Shown here piece after piece: positions 36,678 through 44,954 of a stretch of DNA of 64,000 nt. Made by a program: the position numbers and the translations under genes. Location: assembly GCA_947503175.1 (NCBI GenBank), contig CANNCO010000005.1, positions 155,984-219,983 of the forward strand, read 5' to 3'. Below the pieces are notes generated by a model. The model saw nothing but the letters and a program-made list of their open reading frames with translations, did not search any database and was not told the DNA's origin. Source of the stretch: an uncultured Paracoccaceae bacterium (GTDB taxonomy: Bacteria > Pseudomonadota > Alphaproteobacteria > Rhodobacterales > Rhodobacteraceae). Within the stretch, counting starts at the first letter, position 1; the number at the start of each line of letters is the position of its first letter.

Positions 36678-36933
36678 AGCTGAGGCGCAGGTCACAAATA
36701 GAGGACTTTCTACTAGGCGTTTGCGATCTGGCTAGTTTGCCTGGGGAGGACGTTGCCATATCAAACAAAAAAATAAATTGACTTTAAATCTTTGACCCGC
36801 CAGTGCTCCGACCTTCCCCTCAGACCATGACAATAAAGAATAAAATCTGTGATCCGCTGCTAATTACATTGACATGGCACATCTAAAATTCTATCAAAAT
36901 GACAAAATTTAACACTGCGCCCAGGGGGATGAG
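36678..36933 (+). promoter_or_regulatory. Promoter region of the adhesin gene
   Basis: An AT-rich 256-base gap. TTGACA at 36869-36874, exactly 17 bases, then TATCAA at 36892-36897 form a good sigma-70-type promoter. The -10 runs into AATGACA, so 36892-36904 reads TATCAAAATGACA, identical to the promoter of the secretion operon at 42197-42209. The adhesin ATG at 36934 has AGGGGGA upstream. At 36778-36783 an isolated TTGACT in AATAAATTGACTTTAAA resembles half of the dyad found elsewhere in the island. Confidence 0.7.
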
Positions 36934-39900
36934 ATGAGCCTGCATGAGTTGATTGATGGCGATCGCGAGACCGGAGTTGTTGGTAAAGGCCGCGAGGTTT
37001 CACCGGCGATCTTGGGTGGGCACGTGCTTACGGCCGTTGCCGTCTCGCGCAGCCCCGCCTCGCACGATGCGCTAGGTGCCGAAGACGGCGTGCGGGAGAT
37101 CGCGGTTCCGGCTGAAAGATCGGCCCGGCTGCGCTTTTTGAAGAAATGGGCACGGGAGCAGCGCCGCCGCGCTCTGTCGGGCGGAGCGTGGAGCCTGCTG
37201 GTTCTCCCGGTGTTCGCCGGTTCGGCTGTCGCCCAAGGCGAAGGCTGGGAGGTTCTGTCCTCCGTCGAGGGCGTGGCCGGCACCGAAATTCAGCCCGATG
37301 GCAGTCTGGCCGTCAGGCTTGAAAACGGTCAGACCGTAGTGATCCCCGAAGGGCAGTTCACGGTCAGCGCCGAAGGGCAGATCCTCGTCCAAGCCGAAGC
37401 GCTGGCAGGTCTTGAGGGTGTGGCCAGTGCCGGTGCTGGTGCCGGAGCATCCGGTGCGCTGGCTGCGCTCGGTGGCGCAATCGCCGTTGGCCTTGGTGCC
37501 GGCGGCGGCGGTGGCGGTGGCGGTGGCGGTGCGGCCACGTCCAGCGGGTTCGTTATCGACGGCTATATCTCCGGAGCGACCGTGTTCCGGGACGAGAACG
37601 GGAACGGTCTGCTCGACGATGGCGAAGCGCGCACGACCACCGACGAGCAGGGCGCTTTCAGCGGTCTGGGCGGTGATCAGAATGCGCCGATCGTCTCGGT
37701 CGGCGGTACCGATATTTCAACCGGCCTGGCATTCAACGGTACTCTGAAAGCACCCGCTGGCTCGACCGTCATTTCGCCCGTAACGACCTTGGTCCAGCAG
37801 ATTGTCGAGGCCGACGAGACCGGTGCCACGACGATCGATCAGGCGATTGCACGGGTCAACGCGGCGCTCGGTCTCGAAGAATCCACCGATGTGTTGAACG
37901 AGGATCCGATCGAATCGGGAAACAACAGCCTCTTCGCCGCGGGCGCCAAGGTCGCCAATATCGTGAATGTCGGTGTTGCGGCGGGCGCAGATGAGGACCG
38001 GATCATCGAAGCGCTCGCCGACGCAATCGTTAACGCGGAAGTCGGGGATGAGCCGCTCAATGACGGCGAAGAGATCCAGGAAGTGCTCGAGACCGCGCTG
38101 GACGGTAAGCCGTCCAAGAGCGATATCGACGCCGTGTCCGACACGATCGCCAACGCCAATAATGCGATCGATGACAGTGCTGACGAGGGCGACGCGGACG
38201 CGATCGCAGATGTCCAGCAAATCGTCCAGACCGAGATCGCTGAAGAAGTCGAAGACGGCGAGCTCAATGTGGCAAAGTCCCAAGACGAGGTCGAGGAGGA
38301 TGCCGAGAACGCCCAGGACATAGAAGACGGAAAGGTAAACTTCGGTGCGGGGTTCGCCGAGGAGTTCAGCGACGATATCACGCTGAGCGACTCAACCGTG
38401 TCAGAGCACGGCGCCTGGTATGTGGATCGTTATGCGCCGGCCTCCTTTGAGGTTGTTGAGGACTTCGGGACGGTTGACGAGGATTTTGCGGGTGAGTCCG
38501 TCTTGCGTCTGACGACGGAATTTGTGGCGGATCAGGGCGCCTTCGATCAGACGCAGGGTCGCAAGTTCGATCTGCCGGACGGCTCCACAGAGGCGTCGAT
38601 TCAGCTTTACATCGACCCGGCATGGGAGCCAGCCGATGATGCTACCAGCGGCTTTCGTCAGGCCGGCTTCTGGACAACTGCGATCGATGCGGAAGGTGAC
38701 CTTCACTACCCGATCATAGAGTTTTCGACACTCAATGGTGAAGACACATTCAGGGTCTATACCGGCGTTGGATCTGGAGGAGAAGCTGAGTGGATAAACC
38801 TTGGTTTGCCCGGAGGCTTTGAGTACGGGAGCTTCCAAACACTCAACATATCGGTCAACGATGACGGTTCAGTCACATTCCAGGTCGGCAATCTAACCCA
38901 GACCGTGGGCCTCGATAATGGCGACTTCAATGTGGTTTCCTTGGACAACGTGATCCTGCAGGGCCACAATGGTTATAGCGTGGATCCCAATAATCCGAGC
39001 AGTGACCGTCCTGCCTACGATATTTATTGGGACAATCTGACCAGCAACGGTAGCTTCATCGAGGAAGACACTGATCTGTCGGATTTCGTCCTAGAGGTGA
39101 ATTTCGGCGCATCGGTCTATGAGGTTATCGAAGGCGTGGAATTCACGCTTGATATCGATCAGGCGGACGGTCTTCAGGTCACCGGGGCGGGTGTCGTCAA
39201 ACTCGTTGGCGAGTTCAACGCCGATGTGGACCTTTCGGGTATCACGACGCCGATCGATGCCACGGATCTGTCGGGTGTGAACCTGACGATTACCGCCGAG
39301 CAGGCCGATGGCCTGCAGATCGACCTTGCGGCAGATGCGGCTCTCAGCATCGACGTCGACTATGCGGATCTGAGTACCGAGAACCCGTCGCTCAACCCGG
39401 AGATCGATCTCTCCGGCATCACGGTGAACGGTTCCAGCTCACCGGTCGACCTTATCAATGTCCTTGATGCGGGCGGCGTCGAGAACACCTTCAAGCTGCT
39501 CTGGAGTTTCGCCGACAATAACTACTACGACGCATTGCCTGGCGGAACGCCCGATGTAAACGCAGCCAATGTCGAGTTGGGGAACCTCTATGCCCAGTAC
39601 CTGCTCGATGGAGGTGAGCCGCTCCTCGACATCGTCCAGACAAAAGTCGGCGGCGAGCCTGACTTTGACGCTCGCCAGCAGTCTCTGCACGACAACCTGC
39701 TCGGCAACATCAAGGACTCCGTTGTCGAAAGCCGGGTCAATTCGAATGCGCTCGACGAAGACAATCGCGATGCGGCGGGTCTGCAATTCGGTGATCGCCC
39801 GATTTACGATGGCCGCCTCTCCAATGAAGACGACCTTCTGGCAACGCAGGTCTGGGATGTCGCGAATGGCATTCCCAGGAGCGATTTCGCCGTCGGCAAT

Positions 39901-41289
39901 GGTGAGATCTTCGTATTGAACGGGAACACGGTGGTCGATGCCGATGCTGATTCAAGCAACGGGATCACACCGTTTAGTGACCTGAGCGACGCGATCGATG
40001 CGGCGGCGGACGGTGCCCATGTCCTCGTTGGGGCTGGCATCTATAGTGAAGGCGAGGATATCATTATCTCGTCGTCTCTGAACATCGTGGGGGTCGACGG
40101 AGCAGTTTCCGAGGGTCGCTTCGTGGTCGATGGGGACAATACTCCCAATGTCGTCGTGAATGTTACCGGGCTTGATGTCATCGTGACCCCGGACTCGGAT
40201 TCGGCGGGCCCGAATACTGTGGGCCTTTCCCACGGTTTCTACCTCACCGGATCGGATATCACGCTCAATCTGGAGAACGTTGATATCACGAAGAACGGCG
40301 ATTTCACTTCTCGGGGCGTACTGAATGAGATCGGGACGGGGGCCTCGATAAACGTCGTTGGCGGTTCGTTCACGAACCTCACCAGTGGGATCTACATGAA
40401 TCCTGGAGAAACATCCCTGAACGTCGATGGCGCGACCTTCACCGGCAACCTTGCCGGTATTGGCACCGATGACCCTGGCGCAGTGACCGTCATCAACAGC
40501 ACGTTCGATGGTAACGGAGAGGCGATCGGATTCGGCGGGAGCCAGGAAAACAACGACGTAACGCTGACGGGCAATGAGTACGTGCAGGAGACGGACCAGG
40601 TCTTAGTCTACTTTGCCCGAGAGGATGGGGCTGCCGAGCCGGCTGTTTCCATTCCCGGCGAATGGAGCAACGTCACGATTGTCCAATCCTCTGATCCCGA
40701 TAATGGCAATTCCCAGCTTGCGACGATGATCGGGACAGCGGGCGACGATATCGTTGTTGACAATGTGCTTGATACATCGATCGACCTCACCGCCGGTGGG
40801 GCCGACTTCGTCTTGCTGTCCGACAGCCTTTCGGAGGGCGAGGGGTTCAATGAGATCCTCGGGTTTACCGCCGGATCGGGGGCGGGCGCGGACCAGCTCG
40901 CATTCGTGAACCTCGACGTTCCGCTGCGTGGCAACGGCGTCGAAACGTTGTCGGGCGACGACACCATGGCAGCCGATACCGGGTTTGTCATCTTCACCAC
41001 CGCAGTGGGTTTCGATCTGACCTACGAGGCGATCCTGAACGATCAGATTGGCGAGGAAGACATCGGTTCAATTCTCGATGCCGCGCTGTCACTGGCTGGA
41101 GGCGGCGAAGGCGCCTTCGCGATGGCCGTGACCGACGGCGAGGACACTGTGATCCTCGGTATCAATCCCGACGAAAACGTCGAGGCTGCCGATCAGATAA
41201 TCGACGTCGCCTTCCTGGACGGGGTCGTGGCTACCGATCTGACGGCAGACAACCTGTACGACTTCTCGGCCGTGAACGCGAACACTTAG
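36934..41289 (+). CDS. Large type I secreted adhesin, LapA-like
   Basis: A 1451-residue acidic surface protein. Residues 80-101 form a hydrophobic signal-like stretch after RRR and end AVAQG. Residues 105-160 resemble the BapA/LapA prefix domain (NGQTVVIPEGQFTV). A helix AALGGAIAVGLGA then ten glycines (about 165-199) look like a retention plug and linker, with GAAT just after. DENGNGLLDDGE near 220 is a calcium loop. A jelly-roll-like region spans about 490-705 and a right-handed beta-helix about 1000-1240. The C-terminus has one RTX-like GTAGDDIVVDN and a type I secretion-like tail. The neighbouring LapG-type protease and secretion operon fit a cell-surface adhesin released by proteolysis. 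It lacks long repeats. Confidence 0.82.
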   Translation: MSLHELIDGDRETGVVGKGREVSPAILGGHVLTAVAVSRSPASHDALGAEDGVREIAVPAERSARLRFLKKWAREQRRRALSGGAWSLLVLPVFAGSAVAQGEGWEVLSSVEGVAGTEIQPDGSLAVRLENGQTVVIPEGQFTVSAEGQILVQAEALAGLEGVASAGAGAGASGALAALGGAIAVGLGAGGGGGGGGGGAATSSGFVIDGYISGATVFRDENGNGLLDDGEARTTTDEQGAFSGLGGDQNAPIVSVGGTDISTGLAFNGTLKAPAGSTVISPVTTLVQQIVEADETGATTIDQAIARVNAALGLEESTDVLNEDPIESGNNSLFAAGAKVANIVNVGVAAGADEDRIIEALADAIVNAEVGDEPLNDGEEIQEVLETALDGKPSKSDIDAVSDTIANANNAIDDSADEGDADAIADVQQIVQTEIAEEVEDGELNVAKSQDEVEEDAENAQDIEDGKVNFGAGFAEEFSDDITLSDSTVSEHGAWYVDRYAPASFEVVEDFGTVDEDFAGESVLRLTTEFVADQGAFDQTQGRKFDLPDGSTEASIQLYIDPAWEPADDATSGFRQAGFWTTAIDAEGDLHYPIIEFSTLNGEDTFRVYTGVGSGGEAEWINLGLPGGFEYGSFQTLNISVNDDGSVTFQVGNLTQTVGLDNGDFNVVSLDNVILQGHNGYSVDPNNPSSDRPAYDIYWDNLTSNGSFIEEDTDLSDFVLEVNFGASVYEVIEGVEFTLDIDQADGLQVTGAGVVKLVGEFNADVDLSGITTPIDATDLSGVNLTITAEQADGLQIDLAADAALSIDVDYADLSTENPSLNPEIDLSGITVNGSSSPVDLINVLDAGGVENTFKLLWSFADNNYYDALPGGTPDVNAANVELGNLYAQYLLDGGEPLLDIVQTKVGGEPDFDARQQSLHDNLLGNIKDSVVESRVNSNALDEDNRDAAGLQFGDRPIYDGRLSNEDDLLATQVWDVANGIPRSDFAVGNGEIFVLNGNTVVDADADSSNGITPFSDLSDAIDAAADGAHVLVGAGIYSEGEDIIISSSLNIVGVDGAVSEGRFVVDGDNTPNVVVNVTGLDVIVTPDSDSAGPNTVGLSHGFYLTGSDITLNLENVDITKNGDFTSRGVLNEIGTGASINVVGGSFTNLTSGIYMNPGETSLNVDGATFTGNLAGIGTDDPGAVTVINSTFDGNGEAIGFGGSQENNDVTLTGNEYVQETDQVLVYFAREDGAAEPAVSIPGEWSNVTIVQSSDPDNGNSQLATMIGTAGDDIVVDNVLDTSIDLTAGGADFVLLSDSLSEGEGFNEILGFTAGSGAGADQLAFVNLDVPLRGNGVETLSGDDTMAADTGFVIFTTAVGFDLTYEAILNDQIGEEDIGSILDAALSLAGGGEGAFAMAVTDGEDTVILGINPDENVEAADQIIDVAFLDGVVATDLTADNLYDFSAVNANT

Positions 41290-41329
41290 GGCGGGACGGC
41301 GGCCAAGCCCGCGCCGGCAATGGGGGCGT

Positions 41330-41349
41330 CGGACGGTTCGCTCCGTCCG
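41330..41349. terminator. Hairpin between adhesin and lapG stops
   Basis: CGGACGG (41330-41336) pairs with CCGTCCG (41343-41349) around a 6-base loop in the 186-base gap between convergent genes. There is no T-run on either side, so it is only a possible bidirectional terminator. The rest of the gap shows no gene. Confidence 0.35.
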
Positions 41350-41475
41350 GCGCGATCGAAGGAAAGATATTGAAGGCGGCGTTCCGCCTTCTTCCCGTAG
41401 ACATTCAACCGGGCTGGCGGAAGGTCGTTATCCGGCAATCCGCGATCTGAAGAGGCGAACGCGGAACCGGTCAGT

Positions 41476-42105
41476 TCAAGGCTGGAGTGACTCGAAAAAC
41501 CCACCCGCAAAAACGGCCAGCCATTGCTCGGGCGCATCGGGGTTTTGCATTCGCAGAAACGAGTAGCCCGTGTCTGACCAGAGCTTGATCCGGTTCGTCT
41601 GACTGTCGAGCACGAAATCACCGTCCGACATGCGCAGCACAAGAACGGCGTGTGCACGCATGTCGCGGTCAAGAACGGTGGTGATCAAGAGCCTTTGCGG
41701 CGGAACACCGCGCGAAACCAGCTCCTTCTTTTTGGCAAGGGCGAAGTCTTCGCAATCGCCCCCCATGGATGTGGGCAAGGACCAGAATTCCGAGAGACCG
41801 TATTGATACTGGTCCTCAACCTGGCGGTACTTTCTGTTGACCTTCAAGTTAATGCGTTTTCCAAGCTTGAGTATGTCCGCTTCACCCGTGAGTTGGCCTG
41901 CATCCGCACTGCAAACCCATATGTAACGCTCACAAATGCCTTCGAAGCCCCGCGGTGGATGAACCGCCTCGACCATCGGCAGGTGCTGCGGGGACATCGC
42001 CGTCGCAGTGTCAGTTGTCAGTGCGTTGAAGACAGTGAGACCCGCGCATATCAGACCTAGATGGCATTCCGAAAAATTCTCTATTCGAGAAAAAAATTTG
42101 AACAT
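41476..42105 (-). CDS. lapG: LapG-like periplasmic transglutaminase-fold cysteine protease
   Basis: BTLCP-family protease. Using the longer start at 42165 for numbering, the triad is Cys138 in MGGDCEDFALAKK, His172 in RAHAVLV and Asp187 in VLDSQTN. Asp137 and Glu139, either side of the Cys, match the calcium-binding residues of LapG. The N-terminus holds a signal-like stretch (LGLICAGLTVFNALTTDTATA). In Pseudomonas, LapG cuts LapA after a di-alanine near the N-terminus and frees it from the cell. Its position beside the adhesin supports the same job. I prefer ATG 42105 because ATG 42165 lies inside a dyad at the divergent promoter. Confidence 0.85.
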   Translation of the reverse strand: MFKFFSRIENFSECHLGLICAGLTVFNALTTDTATAMSPQHLPMVEAVHPPRGFEGICERYIWVCSADAGQLTGEADILKLGKRINLKVNRKYRQVEDQYQYGLSEFWSLPTSMGGDCEDFALAKKKELVSRGVPPQRLLITTVLDRDMRAHAVLVLRMSDGDFVLDSQTNRIKLWSDTGYSFLRMQNPDAPEQWLAVFAGGFFESLQP

Positions 42106-42236
42106 TTCGAGATCTGATTCTTGGTAAAACTTTTGAATTATATGGATAATTTTTCGAATCAGCATAGATTCGATTGACTCTTGTCTTTCATAAAATTATC
42201 AAAATGACAATAAATTTGTCGCTGGAGGTTCCGTCC
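42106..42236. promoter_or_regulatory. Divergent promoter region, lapG and the secretion operon
   Basis: An AT-rich gap. Rightward, TTGACT at 42174-42179, exactly 17 bases, then TATCAA at 42197-42202 form a promoter whose -10 reads on as TATCAAAATGACA, the same 13 bases as at the adhesin promoter. Just upstream, CGAATC (42155-42160) and GATTCG (42167-42172) form a perfect dyad with a 6-base spacer, a likely operator between the two genes. GGAGG lies 8 bases before ATG 42237. Confidence 0.65.
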
Positions 42237-42695
42237 ATGTCCGCGGTCGTTGAGGTCTGTCGTCCGGGCGCATCGGCCGAGAGATCGAGTGAGTCCACAA
42301 ACCCGGATGCTCGCCGCGTTGCTTACTCCGACGGTCGGACAAATGCGGCGGCTCAGGGAGGATGGCGCCTCGCTCTGGCGGTTCGGGAGGTCGAAGGGAC
42401 CGGAACCGGGCCGAGAGGTGAAAGCCGGAAAGTTGGTTTCACGGTTGGGAAGAAGTCGAATGACGGCACAAGCGATCACATGCGGCTTGTAAGTGAGGCT
42501 CTTCAGCCAGCTGCATCAGTCAGATACATCGCCCTGGCCCCTTTTCGGGGCGTGGGCGCAACCGATGCAGCGGTTGAAAGCCTGACAGATTTCGCTGCGT
42601 TGATCATGAGCAAGCGGACAAAACGGCAGCCGAGACTCAACAACATGAAAAACCGGGTACCGGCGTTTGGCCGGAGTTGGTTGGAGCACGCCTGA
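42237..42695 (+). CDS. Hypothetical protein, first gene of the secretion operon
   Basis: A predicted 152-residue protein that I do not recognise. It is basic and rich in Arg, Gly, Ala and Ser, without a signal peptide, membrane helix or named motif. Support for a real gene is positional: a promoter matching that of the adhesin, TGGAGG 8 bases before the ATG, and a stop that overlaps the sapC start as TGATG. Against it, the coding pattern is weak and other frames are open in parts. It might be a regulatory leader peptide or a fast-evolving protein. Confidence 0.45.
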   Translation: MSAVVEVCRPGASAERSSESTNPDARRVAYSDGRTNAAAQGGWRLALAVREVEGTGTGPRGESRKVGFTVGKKSNDGTSDHMRLVSEALQPAASVRYIALAPFRGVGATDAAVESLTDFAALIMSKRTKRQPRLNNMKNRVPAFGRSWLEHA

Positions 42696-43486
42696 TGACG
42701 TCCGAATCGTTCGTACCCGTAGGTGCTCCGCTGAGCGGATTGGGTTGGCAGCCGTTTCAGTCATATGGCTTCGCGAGATGCGAACTCGGTACACCGATAA
42801 GCGCGTTTGAAGTAACTCTCGTTGCCAGTTTCGCGCCGGTGGCTTTCTTGCGTGCTGGGGGCGAATACACTCCTTATGCAGTCTTTTCGCTGTCGGGTCA
42901 GGGCAATGCATTTGTGTCACCCGACGAGACGTGGCAAGGCGGTTATGTCCCAAGTCGCCTACGATGCTATCCCTTTGCCGACTTTGACCACGCCGATGCC
43001 GGTTCTATTCATGTCAGGCAGGGCGCGATCACAAAAGTTAGCACACCGGGAGCTGTCCCGTTTCTCAGGCCGGATGGCTCACTCTCCGAACCCGTTGAAA
43101 AAAGCCAGAAATTCCTAGCCCGCTGTCGTTCGGACGCAGAGAAGACATCGCGGCTGATGCGTAAGGCAGCTCGCCTTGGGTTGTTCCGCCGATTCAAGTC
43201 CAAGGATCTCGCTCGCAAAGATCGCAACCGGCTCTTTGTCATAGACTGGAGACTTTTGAACGCGAACCGGGCAGTCACGTCAGAGCTGTCCAGAGATCTG
43301 TTGCTGCAGCGTGTTCTCCATGCCCACGCAGTGTCTCTGGGGCAAATGGACCGCTTGCGCGCACTTGAGGCGCGAAGAGGACTGGAAGCCACGGGCGTCA
43401 GAGAAAAACAGGACAGCTTCCTGGATGGTTTTATGGACGCGGTCGGCAGTGCGCTGGACGCCGAGAGATCGGAAACTCGTGGGTAG
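42695..43486 (+). CDS. SapC-family protein
   Basis: A 263-residue protein of the SapC family. The usual features are visible: SYGFARCELGTPISAFEVTLVASFAPVAF near the N-terminus (read in parts), then GNAFVSPDETWQGGYVPSRLRCYPF with the family's GxYVPxxxRxYPF signature near residue 78, and a helical C-terminus around LLLQRVLHAHAVSLGQMDRL. The molecular function of the family is unknown, though it is linked to S-layer or surface proteins. Its position between the adhesin and its exporter suggests a part in handling or regulating that cargo. ATG 42695 overlaps the previous stop; the TolC gene overlaps its end. Confidence 0.75.
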   Translation: MTSESFVPVGAPLSGLGWQPFQSYGFARCELGTPISAFEVTLVASFAPVAFLRAGGEYTPYAVFSLSGQGNAFVSPDETWQGGYVPSRLRCYPFADFDHADAGSIHVRQGAITKVSTPGAVPFLRPDGSLSEPVEKSQKFLARCRSDAEKTSRLMRKAARLGLFRRFKSKDLARKDRNRLFVIDWRLLNANRAVTSELSRDLLLQRVLHAHAVSLGQMDRLRALEARRGLEATGVREKQDSFLDGFMDAVGSALDAERSETRG

Positions 43487-44951
43487 GAAGGAAACTCATG
43501 CATTTGGCCGTGGCGTGGTGATGCTGTCGCTGTTTCTGACAACTGTCTCCTGCGGTCAGATTTACGATCATGGTGTGGCGGAGGCCGATACCATCGTCGC
43601 AAAAGCCGTTGGCAGTGACGCGATAGGTCGAAGACCAGCGGCTCACGACATCGGACTCATGATGCAGATCCATGACACTTCGTTTGGACGAACAATCCGT
43701 GAGGCCGTTCTTGCCTATCCGGCGCTGACGCGTCAGCGCTTCCAGATTGCCGAGGCACAAGCGGGCAAGGACGTGCTTTTGGGCGCCTTGCGCCCACAGC
43801 TTTCCTACGGGCTGTCCGCTGGTCAGAACCTGCTTGAAAGTGGAGCGGGACAAACGGTCGATGCCGGCATCACCGTAAGGCAGCTGATCTTTGATGGCGC
43901 TGCCACGCGGAAACAGATCACCGGGGCGAGGATCAATGAACGACAGCTGAATTACGAACTGGACGTCATGCTGTCGTCGCTTTCGCGGCAGATGGCGCAA
44001 TCGGCGTTGGACCTTTGGCGACAAAGGGAGCACTTGGTGCTCGCCACCGAAGACGTCACGACACATGTCGATTTCGTAGACCGGATCGCGAGCCGCGCCG
44101 AGGGAGGCGTGGTTGCAGAAAGTGACCTGCTTTCGGCACAAAGCCGTCTGGCCGATGCACAGGCACGGCTGGTGCGAACGCGGTCAGGATTGGCGCAGGC
44201 AGAGGCGACATATGCGTCGTTGATCGGTCCTGTGCCAAGTGTCGCCCGGAAGCCCCCGATGCCACCAACGATTGGCAGCGAGACCGCACGTCAACGTATC
44301 ACGACCGGCAGCCAGATGGTCGTTGCGCGCCTAAACGTGGCAGCGGCCAAGGCTCGATGGGATCTTACCAAGTCCCGGCGCTTTCCGGGTGTCTTTTTGG
44401 AAACAACAGGCACTCGAGAAGACATCTTCAGCGATGACGCCGACAACGAAGTTTTCGCAGGGTTCTCTGTTGATCATTCCGTCTTCACCGGCGGGCAGCA
44501 GCGTGCACGTGAACGTGAAGCGGCAAACGAGTTCAATGCCGCAAAAGCCGATCTCGAACTGGTGGAGCGGCAATTGCTGCAAGTTCTCGAGGTAATGCTG
44601 GCGAACCGCGATGCGGCTATCGCGGAAGCAGAAGCGACTGAGCGTTCAGTGCAACTGAACGAAGCGAACCTTGCTGCGGTGCTTGACCAGTTCGAAATCG
44701 GTCGTCGGACAACCACCGAAATCCTGGACGCGCACCAGGATCTGATCGCCGCAAAGAACCGGGCGTTGATCGTGTCAGCGAACCGGATAGAGGCAGAACT
44801 ATCAATTCTGGAGCTGACTAGCGACCTTGCCTCAGTATTCGGCATTGCGTTCGATCCGAACTCCGAGTTGCCGGACGTTTTAGGATCTGACGCTGTAACT
44901 GACATCGGGCCAATAGCATCCCCGACAGCGGGCCGCGCCGATGTGCAGTAG
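43479..44951 (+). CDS. TolC-family outer-membrane secretion protein, LapE-like
   Basis: A 490-residue outer-membrane efflux protein. GTG 43479 opens a signal of lipoprotein type: basic residues, then VVMLSLFLTTVSC, with Cys25 as the candidate lipidated residue, although the -3 residue is Thr rather than the usual Leu. The body has TolC repeats: IREAVLAYPALTRQR, VRQLIFDGAATRKQI in the first half, and VDHSVFTGGQQRARE, RRTTTEILDAHQDLI in the second. It forms the exit duct for the type I secretion system. The start overlaps the sapC stop by 8 bases; ATG 43521 is an alternative. Confidence 0.85.
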   Translation: MGRKETHAFGRGVVMLSLFLTTVSCGQIYDHGVAEADTIVAKAVGSDAIGRRPAAHDIGLMMQIHDTSFGRTIREAVLAYPALTRQRFQIAEAQAGKDVLLGALRPQLSYGLSAGQNLLESGAGQTVDAGITVRQLIFDGAATRKQITGARINERQLNYELDVMLSSLSRQMAQSALDLWRQREHLVLATEDVTTHVDFVDRIASRAEGGVVAESDLLSAQSRLADAQARLVRTRSGLAQAEATYASLIGPVPSVARKPPMPPTIGSETARQRITTGSQMVVARLNVAAAKARWDLTKSRRFPGVFLETTGTREDIFSDDADNEVFAGFSVDHSVFTGGQQRAREREAANEFNAAKADLELVERQLLQVLEVMLANRDAAIAEAEATERSVQLNEANLAAVLDQFEIGRRTTTEILDAHQDLIAAKNRALIVSANRIEAELSILELTSDLASVFGIAFDPNSELPDVLGSDAVTDIGPIASPTAGRADVQ

Positions 44952-44954
44952 GCT

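Noticed and set aside
40735..40770. RTX calcium-repeat array at the adhesin C-terminus
   Set aside because: Only one degenerate GTAGDDIVVDN unit is visible; a real RTX block has several tandem nonapeptides.
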